Shown here: positions 34,411-42,251 of the stretch, piece after piece
Numbering within the stretch: the stretch's first letter is position 1
How the letters are laid out: every line of letters begins with the position of its first letter
NCBI RefSeq assembly: GCF_900110735.1
Contig: NZ_FOET01000003.1
Span: 434,001-498,000 of the forward strand
DNA length: 64,000 nucleotides
Direction: 5' to 3'
Source of the DNA: Streptomyces radiopugnans
GTDB lineage: Bacteria; Actinomycetota; Actinomycetes; Streptomycetales; Streptomycetaceae
Notes under the pieces: generated by a model
What the model saw: the letters and a program-made list of their open reading frames with translations, nothing else
The model's database searches: none
What the model was told of the DNA's origin: nothing
Translations under genes and position numbers: made by a program

Positions 34411-34782
34411 ATGAGCGCCACCGTCGAAGGCCCCGATTTCGTCGCCCTGCAGGTGAGGGACATACCGGCTGCGGCCGCTTTCTTCGAGGAGAGGCTCGGA
34501 CTGCGCCGGGCGCCCGGCGGGCCGGACCACGCGGTCGTATTCGCCACCACCCCGATCCCGTTCGCCGTCCGTGAGCCGCTGCCCGGCGTCGACCTGGGCG
34601 ACGTCGCACGTCCCGGCCTGGGTGTGGCGCTGTGGCTGCGCACCACCGATGCCCCGGCGCTGCGCGAGCGGCTCGTCGCGGCCGGTACGGAAGACGTCAC
34701 CCCGCTGCAGGACAGCCCGTTCGGGCCGACGTTCTCCTTCACCGGCCCGGAGGGCTACCGGCTCACCGTGCACGGAGGCTGA
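34411..34782 (+). CDS. VOC-family (glyoxalase/bleomycin resistance-like) protein
   Basis: A 123-residue protein with two beta-alpha-beta-beta-beta halves: FVALQVRDIPAAAAFFEERLGLRRAPG and VALWLRTTDAPALRERLVAAGTEDVTP, ending FGPTFSFTGPEGYRLTVHGG. The final part keeps Phe/Tyr where many metal-dependent members have Glu, so it may bind a small molecule rather than catalyse. It is controlled with the divergent MarR gene through the two TGTCA operators. Confidence 0.9.
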   Translation: MSATVEGPDFVALQVRDIPAAAAFFEERLGLRRAPGGPDHAVVFATTPIPFAVREPLPGVDLGDVARPGLGVALWLRTTDAPALRERLVAAGTEDVTPLQDSPFGPTFSFTGPEGYRLTVHGG

Positions 34783-34949
34783 CCGTGCGGGCCGCGCCGT
34801 CCTCAGCCCTCCGGGATCCGTTCCCGCTCGCGGCGGGCCCGCGTTTTGTGGAGGGCCTCACCGCGGCCCCCTGCCGGCAGGGCCACGACGGGGTGCCGCG
34901 TCCGGCCCTCCCCTCGGCCGGCGGCCCTGTGCCATGGGGTCCGGACGGG

Positions 34950-35132
34950 TCAGTGGCGGGACTGGAACCAGACCACGGCCAGTCCCACCGCGGTGGTTCC
35001 GATACCGGAACAGACACCCCGCAGGAGGTGGTCGGCGGCGATACGGCGGCGCCGGAACCCCCACCGGGCGAGGCGCCGCAGGGCGGCCCCGGCTCGCTGA
35101 GCGGCGGAGACGCCGATGCGCTTATGCTGCAT
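34950..35132 (-). CDS. small basic membrane protein
   Basis: A 60-residue protein: an Arg/Ala-rich amphipathic N-terminus, then GTTAVGLAVVWFQSRH, a short membrane helix. AAAGGAA precedes the ATG by eight bases. The gene has a 5' leader that can form a 23-bp hairpin. I recall similar small proteins in other Streptomyces but no function. Confidence 0.62.
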   Translation of the reverse strand: MQHKRIGVSAAQRAGAALRRLARWGFRRRRIAADHLLRGVCSGIGTTAVGLAVVWFQSRH

Positions 35133-35175
35133 GACTGGTGTTCCTTTCAGGGTCTTCGCGGTCTTGCGAGGTCAC

Positions 35176-35243
35176 CGCGCAGAGAGCCCCGCCCGACCCG
35201 GTGGCGTAGGAAACCTGGGGTCGGGTCGCGGGCTCTCTCCGCG
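35176..35243 (-). promoter_or_regulatory. long leader hairpin upstream of the 60-aa gene
   Basis: About 23 base pairs form between 35176-35199 and 35218-35243, including an uninterrupted AGAGAGCCC/GGGCTCTCT block and CCCGACCC/GGGTCGGG. Only a mismatch and two single-base bulges interrupt it. The loop has 18 bases. On the minus strand it ends 43 bp before the ATG at 35132. It could be a terminator of upstream transcription, an attenuator or a structured RNA. Confidence 0.6.
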
Positions 35244-35914
35244 TAAGGGGTACGGAATCCGCCCCGGCCTCCACCGCGCCGGCTCGTGGCGCGGTGGAGG
35301 CGACGGAGCCCCGTCGGCAGGGCCGCACGGTCCGCAGGTGCCGAAGAAGCCGGGGCCCGCCGGCGGCCGGGAGTTCGCGGGGTGCGTCCGGTTCTCCGGC
35401 CGGCGTGGTCACGGAGGCTTCCCGCTCGGCCGGCCGTGTCAGCCGCCGGGAGCGATGCCGCCGTCGTACGGCGCACCACCGACGGGCGCGGGCGAAGGGG
35501 AGCCCGCTCTCCGGGCGCGGCCGCGCCGGGCTGCCTCAGTGTGCGCCCCGAGCGCCGTGCCGGTGCACGCGAGGGTCATCGAGACCTCCTGCGGACATGT
35601 GGACGACTACTGGCCGATCACTCCAACTCCCCGGCACTATAGTCGAGTTCACGTGCAAGTGCATGTGCATCTGCACGTGCATCCGTGTCTCGGTGAAGTT
35701 CGACGTCCCGTGGGACACGTTCGCCGTCATCCGAGGCACCCTTGGCGGAAAGCGGATCAGGCCGGGGGTCCGAGCGGGAGGAGGCCGAGGCCCGGCAGTC
35801 TGCCGTCGCGGCGCTCGTTCGGGCGAGCGGCGAAGCGGACGTGCCCGGCCACGCCTCCCGGCGGCCCTGGGGCTCACCCGGTGGCCCGTGGGGCGATCGA
35901 CGGACCCGGGCCCC
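35244..35914. other. long intergenic region with hexamer repeats
   Basis: No gene is supported over 670 bp between rtcB and the 60-aa gene. A TATAGT hexamer at 35638-35643 could be a -10 element, and the GTGCAT array at 35653-35682 follows directly. Open frames on both strands run through the array but lack start signals. Confidence 0.5.
35653..35682 (+). repeat. five GTGCAT-like hexamers with an internal palindrome
   Basis: The units are GTGCAA, GTGCAT, GTGCAT, CTGCAC and GTGCAT. TGCACGTGCA at 35672-35681 is a perfect ten-base palindrome. The local AT content is higher than its surroundings. Confidence 0.75.
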
Positions 35915-37339
35915 TCAGCCCTTGACGACGCCCAGCGGTACCAGGCGGGCGACCAGATGGGCCAGGCCCGCGCCCTCGGTGGCGGCGGCGACCGCGTCGA
36001 CGTCCTTGTAGGCCTCCGGGGTCTCCTCGGCCAGGCCGCGCCAGGAGGACGGGCGGACGGCGACGCCCTCGGACTCCAGGCGGCCGCGCAGCTCCTCGCC
36101 GCGGACCCGGCGCAGCGCCTGGTGGCGGCTCCAGACCCGGCCGGCGCCGTGGCAGGTGGAGAGGAAGGCATCGTTGCCGGGTTCGCCGACCAGGACGTAG
36201 GAGGCGGTGCCCATGGTGCCGGGGATCAGCACCGGCTGCCCGGCGCCGGAGAGCTCCCCGGGCAGGTCCGGGTGGCCGGGCGGCAGCGCGCGGGTGGCAC
36301 CCTTGCGGTGGACGCACAGGCGGCGCGGTACGCCGTCCACCTCGTGGGTCTCGGTCTTCGCCATGTTGTGGGAGACGTCGTAGACCAGGTCCACCTCCAC
36401 CCCCGCCGCCGAGGTGAAGGCGCGGCGCACGGCCTCGGTGAGCAACTGGCGGTTGGCGCGGCCGTAGTTGGCGGCGGCGGCCATGGCCCCCAGGTACGCC
36501 CGCCCCTCCGGGGAGACGACCGGCGCGCAGGCGAGCTGCCGGTCCGGCAGGGAGATGCCGAAGCGGCGCAGCGAGCGGTCCATGACGCGGACGTGGTCGG
36601 TGCACACCTGGTGGCCCAGGCCCCGGGAGCCGCAGTGGATCATCACGCACACCCCGCCGGGGCGCAGCCCGAAGGCGGCGGCGGCCTTCTCGTCGTGGAC
36701 CCGGTCCACGGCCTGCACCTCCAGGAAGTGGTTGCCCGAGCCCAGGCTGCCGACCTGCCGGAGGCCGCGTTCCACGGCCCGCGCCCCCACCTGGGAGGGG
36801 TCGGCCTCCTCCAGGGCGCCGTAGTCCTCGCAGAAGGTCAAATCGCGCGGTACGCCGTGGCCCTGCTCGACGGCGTATCCGGCGCCGCCGGCCAGCACCT
36901 CCTCCATCTGCGGGCGCCCGGGGAGCCTCCACAGGCCGCCGGGGCCGGTGCCGCGCGGGATGGTGTCGCCCAGGACGTCCATCAGCTCGCGCAGGCGGGG
37001 CTCCAGCGCGTCGCGGTCGATGCCGGCGGCCAGGAGGCGCACCCCGCAGGAGATGTCGAAGCCCACGCCGCCGGGCGAGACCACGCCGCCCGCCTCGACG
37101 TCGGTGGCGGCCACCCCGCCGATCGGGAAGCCGTACCCCCAGTGGACGTCGGGCATGGCGAAGGAGGCGCGGACGACGCCGGGCAGGGTGGCCACGTTCG
37201 CCACCTGCTCCAGCGCCTGGTCGCCCGCCGCCTCGGGCAGCAGGGCGCGGGTGGCGAACACGGTGCCGGGCACGCGCATCGCGCCCCGCCGCTCGATGCG
37301 GAAGCGGAACGGGCTCTCCTCGACCAGGGTGATGTCCAC
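35915..37339 (-). CDS. rtcB: RtcB RNA ligase
   Basis: A 474-residue GTP-dependent RNA ligase that joins 2',3'-cyclic phosphate or 3'-phosphate ends to 5'-OH ends. The metal-binding Asp/Cys are in [13 protein letters not shown], with [20 protein letters not shown] and [11 protein letters not shown]. The guanylylated His lies in [12 protein letters not shown] (about residue 396). The length matches the archaeal/bacterial long form. The GTG at 37339 has GGAGGGGG upstream. It is the last gene of archease-DUF2267-rtcB. Confidence 0.96.
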   Translation of the reverse strand: MDITLVEESPFRFRIERRGAMRVPGTVFATRALLPEAAGDQALEQVANVATLPGVVRASFAMPDVHWGYGFPIGGVAATDVEAGGVVSPGGVGFDISCGVRLLAAGIDRDALEPRLRELMDVLGDTIPRGTGPGGLWRLPGRPQMEEVLAGGAGYAVEQGHGVPRDLTFCEDYGALEEADPSQVGARAVERGLRQVGSLGSGNHFLEVQAVDRVHDEKAAAAFGLRPGGVCVMIHCGSRGLGHQVCTDHVRVMDRSLRRFGISLPDRQLACAPVVSPEGRAYLGAMAAAANYGRANRQLLTEAVRRAFTSAAGVEVDLVYDVSHNMAKTETHEVDGVPRRLCVHRKGATRALPPGHPDLPGELSGAGQPVLIPGTMGTASYVLVGEPGNDAFLSTCHGAGRVWSRHQALRRVRGEELRGRLESEGVAVRPSSWRGLAEETPEAYKDVDAVAAATEGAGLAHLVARLVPLGVVKG

Positions 37340-37419
37340 GGCCCCCTCCGGTGCTTTCCGGCGGCCGGGCCGTCCGCGCCGGCGCGCACCGGTACGCGCC
37401 GACGCGCGCCGACGCGTGT

Positions 37420-37866
37420 TCAGCCGGCGGGGGCCGGGACCGGCGCCGACTCGAGGACGGTGCGGACGTCGTGCGGCAACTGGTCGAGCGCGCGCTCCAG
37501 TTGGCCGGGCGACAGGTGCGCGCGTACGGCCTCGGTCACCGCCGGGGCGATCCGGGGGACGGCCTCGGTGCTCACCAGGGCCTCCTGGGCGAAGCGGTTC
37601 ACATAGGCCTCGCGGTCGTACTTGACCGGCGCGGAGCTGGGGACCCAGCCGTCGTAGTAGACGCCGCGCAGCAGTTCGGGGAGCTGGGCGGCGAAGTGGG
37701 CGGCGGCGTCGACGGTGAGCCGGTCGCGGAGGGTGTGCAGCCAGGTGCGCAGGACGCGGTTGGCCAGGTGCCGGTCCTCGGTCCCCAGGGCTTCGGACAC
37801 CGCCTTCAGCCAGATGTTCGCGGTGTGGATGACGTGCTCGAATTCGGCCGCGTGCGTGGCGGACAT
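37420..37866 (-). CDS. DUF2267 protein between archease and rtcB
   Basis: A 148-residue all-helical protein: [66 protein letters not shown], then a second helical half. This is a clear DUF2267 domain. The family has no established biochemical activity. Here it is 80 bp upstream of rtcB and 206 bp downstream of archease on the same strand, which suggests a role in RNA repair or its control. Confidence 0.9.
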   Translation of the reverse strand: MSATHAAEFEHVIHTANIWLKAVSEALGTEDRHLANRVLRTWLHTLRDRLTVDAAAHFAAQLPELLRGVYYDGWVPSSAPVKYDREAYVNRFAQEALVSTEAVPRIAPAVTEAVRAHLSPGQLERALDQLPHDVRTVLESAPVPAPAG

Positions 37867-37997
37867 GGATCTTCCCCTTCGGAGAAAGAGGTCGTGGCGC
37901 CGCGTGGCACCGCGGGACGCCGTACGGAACCGGTGGCCGGAAAAGGCCGTTTCGTCCCTGCCCTGGATCCATGGTATTGCGGGCGGCCCGCGCGGTC

Positions 37998-38049
37998 ACC
38001 CGCTCTGCCCACCCGCTCTGCCCACTCGCTCTGCCCACCCGCTCGGCCG
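37998..38049 (+). repeat. four 13-bp tandem repeats
   Basis: ACCCGCTCTGCCC occurs twice exactly, then with one change, then as a diverged fourth copy. The array fills most of the gap between the archease stop and the DUF2267 start. Confidence 0.8.
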
Positions 38050-38072
38050 CCCGGTACGTCCGGCGGGCCCGT

Positions 38073-38522
38073 TCAGACGTCGAGCGTCACCGAGCACTCC
38101 CATCCGTGCCCTCCGCGGCCGAAGCTCAGCCCGTGCAGCGTGACGGCCTTCGGCGCCGCGCCCGTCTCCGCGAGCGTGCCGACGTCGGCCATGTGGAGCA
38201 CGGCCCGCACCCCGCCGGGCACGGCGGCCGGTTCCGCGTCCACCGGCACCTCGCCGTCGGCGTCGAGCCGGTAGACCACCTCGTCCAGCAGCGCCACCAG
38301 CAGGTCCTCGTCCGTCTCCGCCCGCACCTCGACGTCCCGGCGGCGCCGGCCGACGGCCCCCGACAGGTCCACGAACGACTCGCAGACGCCGCGCACCGCG
38401 TGCGCCAGGCACTCCTCGCGGGTCGGGGCCCACGCCTCCACCCGCAGGTCGGCGGTGTGCGGGACGGAACGGTGCCCGCCCCGGGGGCCGCCGTGCCGCG
38501 CGGCGCTCCCGTCTCGTGCCAT
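38073..38522 (-). CDS. archease
   Basis: A 149-residue archease: [37 protein letters not shown], then [20 protein letters not shown] and a C-terminal [21 protein letters not shown]. Archease activates RtcB by promoting guanylylation of its His and lets it turn over many times. The acidic residues of HTADL and the C-terminal Asp are the metal-contacting positions in the family. Its presence upstream of rtcB supports a working ligase system. Confidence 0.93.
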   Translation of the reverse strand: MARDGSAARHGGPRGGHRSVPHTADLRVEAWAPTREECLAHAVRGVCESFVDLSGAVGRRRRDVEVRAETDEDLLVALLDEVVYRLDADGEVPVDAEPAAVPGGVRAVLHMADVGTLAETGAAPKAVTLHGLSFGRGGHGWECSVTLDV

Positions 38523-38692
38523 GGTTCCGCCCTCCTCGGCTCCCCGGCCCCCGGTCCCCCGGCACCCGTCCGGCCCGTCGTTCCCATCGTCGCCCGGCGG
38601 GCGGGCGGGCGGGCGGGCGTACGTGCGTCGCGGCGCCGGGCGGCCGGAGGTGTAATGGAACGAGGAGCGCTACCGACCGATGGGAGCGGCCC

Positions 38693-40189
38693 GTGTCCCG
38701 CACCGACGCCCTCCGGTACGCCAAGCCGGATACGGTCCTCGGCCGCGACGCCGAGTGGGAGGCGCTCACCGCCTTCGCCTCCGACCCCCGCCCCGGACCC
38801 GGTCTCGGCGTCGTCTCGGGACGGCTGCGGCAGGGCAAGACGCATCTGCTCCGGGCGCTCACCGGGGCCGCCGGCGGCTTCTGGTTCGGCGCGCAGGAGG
38901 CGGTGCGGTCGGAGTCCCTGCGCATGCTGGGCGAGCAGGTCGCCGAGTACGCCGGCGCACCCGCGCGGAGCCGCCCGCGCGGCTGGGAGGCGGCCGTGGA
39001 CGCCCTGCTGAGGCTTGGGGAGGGGCGGCCGCTGCCGGTCGTGGTCGACGAGTTCCCCCGTCTGGTGCGGCAGAGCCCGTCGCTGCCGTCCGTGATCTGC
39101 GCGGCCCTGCACCGCCGGAGCGCGGCGGCCGGAGAGGACGGCGGGGCCCGGCCCCGGCTGCTGCTGTGCGGCAGCGACCTGCCGGTGATGCGCCGGCTGT
39201 TCAGCGGCCCCTCGCCGCTGCACGGGCTGGCGGACCTGGAACTGGAGGTGCGCCCGCCGGACTTCCGGCAGGCCGCGCGCCTGTGGGGCCTGGACGACCC
39301 CCGCCTGGCGTTCCTGGTGCACGCCGTCGTGGGCGGCACCCCCGCCTACCGGTACGACCACGTCCGCGGCGACACCCCCGGCGGGCCGGACGACTTCGGC
39401 GCCTGGGTGCGCCGGACGGTCCTCGACCCCGGCACCCCCCTGTACCGCGAGGCGCGGCTGCTGCTGCTGGAGGAGACCGACCACCTCGACCGCGCCCTGT
39501 GCCACTCCGCGCTCGCCGCCGTCGCCTCGGGGCACTCCACGTCCGGTGAGATCGCCGAGTTCCTCGACGTCCCGCTTCCCGACGTCTCCCGCTGCCTGGA
39601 ACTGCTGCACGAGAGCGGACTGCTGGGCGCCGAACCCGACGCGCTGCGCCCGAACGTCACCCGGCTGCGGATCGCCGAGCCGCTGCTCGCCTTCGAGTAC
39701 GCGGTCGTCCGGCCGCGGCGTTCCTCGGCGGAGCGGGAGGACGCCGACGCTCTGTGGCACCGGGCGCGCCCCGTCTTCGAGACGGAGGTGGCGGCGCCGC
39801 ACTTCGCCCAGGTGTGCCGGGACTGGGCGTCGGGGTACGCCGGCTCCGGCGTCTTCGGGGAGGCACCCGCCACGGCTCTCCACGGCTCCCCGGCCCATCC
39901 GCCGCCGGACGCCGCCCCCGCCGCCGAGGTGGTGGTGCGGGGGCCGGCCGGGGAACGCCCCGGTGCGCTGCTGTCGGTCGGGCTGGCGCGCTGGGACGAG
40001 GTGCTGGACGTGGCCCACCTGGAGCGGCTGCGCCGGCTGATCGCCCATCTCGCCGCCCGCGGCGAGGACACCGCGCGCACCCGTCCCGCCTGCTACTCCG
40101 GCGCGGGCTTCACCCCCGCCCTGCGCGCGGCGGAAGCGGACGGCGAGGTGGTGCTCGTCGGCCTCGACCGGCTGTACGGGGGCGGGTAG
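38693..40189 (+). CDS. AAA ATPase with C-terminal DUF234 domain
   Basis: A 498-residue archaeal-type ATPase. Walker A is GRLRQGKT (about residues 42-49), Walker B PLPVVVDEFPRL (about 109-120), and the sensor is LLLCGSDLPVMRRL. A winged helix (STSGEIAEFLDVPLPDVSRCLELLHESGLL) and a DUF234 nuclease-like C-terminal domain follow. Such stand-alone ATPases are found sporadically in bacteria and archaea, with no settled function. It is divergent from the archease operon, with 170 bp between. Confidence 0.88.
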   Translation: MSRTDALRYAKPDTVLGRDAEWEALTAFASDPRPGPGLGVVSGRLRQGKTHLLRALTGAAGGFWFGAQEAVRSESLRMLGEQVAEYAGAPARSRPRGWEAAVDALLRLGEGRPLPVVVDEFPRLVRQSPSLPSVICAALHRRSAAAGEDGGARPRLLLCGSDLPVMRRLFSGPSPLHGLADLELEVRPPDFRQAARLWGLDDPRLAFLVHAVVGGTPAYRYDHVRGDTPGGPDDFGAWVRRTVLDPGTPLYREARLLLLEETDHLDRALCHSALAAVASGHSTSGEIAEFLDVPLPDVSRCLELLHESGLLGAEPDALRPNVTRLRIAEPLLAFEYAVVRPRRSSAEREDADALWHRARPVFETEVAAPHFAQVCRDWASGYAGSGVFGEAPATALHGSPAHPPPDAAPAAEVVVRGPAGERPGALLSVGLARWDEVLDVAHLERLRRLIAHLAARGEDTARTRPACYSGAGFTPALRAAEADGEVVLVGLDRLYGGG

Positions 40190-40248
40190 GCCGCGCGGAG
40201 GGGGGCGTACGGGCGGCGGGTGCCGGGCGGCGGGCGGCCGGCCCGCGG

Positions 40249-40890
40249 TCAGGCGGTGCCGGCGGGTTTGCGGAAGACCAGCAGGTAACGCCAGAACAGC
40301 AGTCTGCGCAGGGTCGATCCGGGCAGCAGCACACCCGCCTCCCGCCGTACCTCCTCCAGGGTCGTCTCCGGCCGCCTCACCGGCGCGACGGTGGACGGCG
40401 GGCCCGGTTCGCCGCCGGGCGGGCGTACCGCCTCCCGTGCGGCGACCGCGAGCCTGGCCGCCGCGTTGGCGGGTACGGCGGCCAGGCTCCAGGCCCGGTC
40501 GGCCGGGGACGTCTCCCGGTGGCAGCCCAGCACGGCCAGGACGCCGCCGGGCGCCAGTGCGTCCCGAAGTGCGGCGACCGTGCCGAACGGCATGTGGTGG
40601 AGGGAGGCCAGGCAGGAGATGAAGTCGTAGTGCTCGTGCGGCAGTTCGGCGCGGGTGGCGTCCGCGTGGCGGAAGCGCGGCCGGTGCCGCCGCGGCAGGC
40701 CGGCCGACGCCGCGCGGGCGGTCTCGATCACCTCGGCCGACGCGTCGATCCCGTCGGTGTCGATCCCCCGCCGTGCGAGCAGCCGGGCGAAGCGCCCGGT
40801 CCCGCAGCCGACGTCGAGGGCGGTACGGCAGCCCGGAGGCACCTGGCGCAGCAGCAGCCGGTGGTAGTGGTCGTTGTGGTCGAAGGGCAC
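40249..40890 (-). CDS. class I SAM-dependent methyltransferase
   Basis: A 213-residue enzyme beginning VPFDHNDHYHRLLL. The SAM site is ALDVGCGTGRFARLLA, with DGIDAS at motif II, FRHADATRAELP and DFISCLASLHHMP at motif IV, and LAPGGVLAVLG at motif VI. This UbiE/type-11 fold methylates small molecules; the substrate cannot be told. The frame is open upstream, but the HNDHYH start is where family similarity begins. The ribosome binding site is weak. Confidence 0.85.
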   Translation of the reverse strand: MPFDHNDHYHRLLLRQVPPGCRTALDVGCGTGRFARLLARRGIDTDGIDASAEVIETARAASAGLPRRHRPRFRHADATRAELPHEHYDFISCLASLHHMPFGTVAALRDALAPGGVLAVLGCHRETSPADRAWSLAAVPANAAARLAVAAREAVRPPGGEPGPPSTVAPVRRPETTLEEVRREAGVLLPGSTLRRLLFWRYLLVFRKPAGTA

Positions 40891-41024
40891 GGCGCCGACG
40901 ATGCCACGGCCCCGGCAGCCCTGGGCAACCGCGTCCGATGATCCGGACGGGCGTGGATTTCTGTCGAATTTCTGTCGAATGTGTTTCGGCCCGATTGCTA
41001 TGGGGGAACGCACGGATGACGGCC

Positions 41025-41038
41025 TGGGAGCGCTCCCA
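41025..41038. promoter_or_regulatory. CebR operator
   Basis: TGGGAGCGCTCCCA matches the 14-bp CebR palindrome exactly. CebR represses cellulose and cello-oligosaccharide genes in streptomycetes and is released by cellobiose-type sugars. The site is 39 bp upstream of the LPMO start codon. Confidence 0.88.
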
Positions 41039-41076
41039 GACTGTATCCCCTCACACCCGAAAGCGAAGTGTCCGCA

Positions 41077-41745
41077 ATGACTTGTCATGATCGCGTCTTA
41101 GGGGGCCGCTGGACGGCCCGTCTCCTCGCCGTGCTGGCCGCCGTGCTGCTCGGCATGCTCCCGTGGGCCGGGACCGCCTCCGCCCACGGCTCGGTCATCG
41201 ACCCCGCCTCCCGCAACTACGGCTGCTGGCTGCGCTGGGGCAGCGACTTCCAGAACCCGGCCATGCAGCAGGAAGACCCGATGTGCTGGCAGGCGTGGCA
41301 GACCGACACCAACGCCATGTGGAACTGGAACGGCCTGTACCGCGAGAACGTCGGCGGCAACCACCGGGCGTTCATCCCCGACGGCCAGCTGTGCAGCGCC
41401 GGGCACACGGGCGACGGCCGCTACCGCGCGATGGACGTTCCCGGCCAGTGGAAGAAGACGAACGTCGGCCGCGACTTCACCGTGCACCTGCGCGACCAGG
41501 CCCAGCACGGCGCGGACTACCTGCAGATCTACGTCACCCGCCAGGGCTTCGACCCCACCACCCAGCGCCTGGGCTGGGGCGACCTGGAGCTGATCGAGAC
41601 GACCGGCAGGTACGCCCCCACCTCGGACATCAGGGTGAACGTCAGCGCCCCCGGCCGCAGTGGGCACCACGTCGTCTACACGATCTGGAAGGCCTCGCAC
41701 GCGGACCAGGTCTACTACATCTGCAGTGATGTGAACTTCGGCTGA
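41077..41745 (+). CDS. AA10 lytic polysaccharide monooxygenase
   Basis: A 222-residue secreted copper enzyme. After a 36-residue signal peptide ending GTASA, the mature protein starts with His37 (HGSVIDPASRNYGC), the first half of the copper histidine brace; His96 in GGNHRAF is the likely second. Aromatic and paired Cys residues (CWLRWG, PMCWQAW, YICSDVNFG) fit single-domain AA10 enzymes; Phe near the C-terminus is axial to copper. No carbohydrate-binding module follows. The upstream CebR box points to cellulose-linked control, although similar sequences include chitin-active members. Codon 8 is TTA. Confidence 0.93.
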   Translation: MTCHDRVLGGRWTARLLAVLAAVLLGMLPWAGTASAHGSVIDPASRNYGCWLRWGSDFQNPAMQQEDPMCWQAWQTDTNAMWNWNGLYRENVGGNHRAFIPDGQLCSAGHTGDGRYRAMDVPGQWKKTNVGRDFTVHLRDQAQHGADYLQIYVTRQGFDPTTQRLGWGDLELIETTGRYAPTSDIRVNVSAPGRSGHHVVYTIWKASHADQVYYICSDVNFG

Positions 41746-41814
41746 GCCGCAGCCGATCGCCGCACGGTCGGCGGGCGTTCCGGGCCCTCGTGGGGCCGGG
41801 CCGCCCGCCGCCGT

Positions 41815-42153
41815 TCACAGCGGATCGCCGCCCAGTCGCGGTCGGCCGCCGGCGCGCTCCCGCATCCGCAGCACGCCCGACACCGCGAGGGAGCCGACCA
41901 CGAGGGCCGCGCCGGCCGTGCGCACGGCCCCCACCGCCGGAACCTCCGGACGCCCGAGCAACTCCAGTCCGGCGTCCGCGGCCAGACCCAGCCCCATCAG
42001 CGTGAAGCCTCCCGCGCGGCCCCGCACCACCCATCTCGGACGGCCCCGTGCCGGCAGGGAGGCTTCGCCCGGTCTGCGCCAGCCGTCCCATCCCACCCCC
42101 AGGAACAGCAGGCCGAACAGAAGCTGGAACACGCTCACGGCGGTCTCGATCAC
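41815..42153 (-). CDS. small membrane protein
   Basis: A 112-residue protein with three hydrophobic segments (AVSVFQLLFGLLFLGVGW, GGFTLMGLGLAADAGLELL and GAALVVGSLAVSGVLRM). The GTG at 42153 has GGAGGGAG five bases upstream. No family is recognised. It lies 98 bp downstream of the PP2C phosphatase gene and on the same strand. Confidence 0.7.
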   Translation of the reverse strand: MIETAVSVFQLLFGLLFLGVGWDGWRRPGEASLPARGRPRWVVRGRAGGFTLMGLGLAADAGLELLGRPEVPAVGAVRTAGAALVVGSLAVSGVLRMRERAGGRPRLGGDPL

Positions 42154-42251
42154 GGTCTCCCTCCGTCCGGACGCACCCGTCCCCGCGTCCGTTGCGGCCG
42201 GGCACATGATCAACAGGGCCGACTTATCCGGTGCGGAGGCGAAGGGTGAGG

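Noticed and set aside
35536..36171. Minus-strand frame with a His/Met-rich MHVQMHMHLHV stretch
   Set aside because: The stretch is simply the GTGCAT hexamer array translated; there is no ribosome binding site, and the frame runs through the desert into rtcB in the wrong phase.
37998..38049. Possible CRISPR or iteron origin
   Set aside because: Units are only 13 bp, without spacers, and there is no replication gene nearby.
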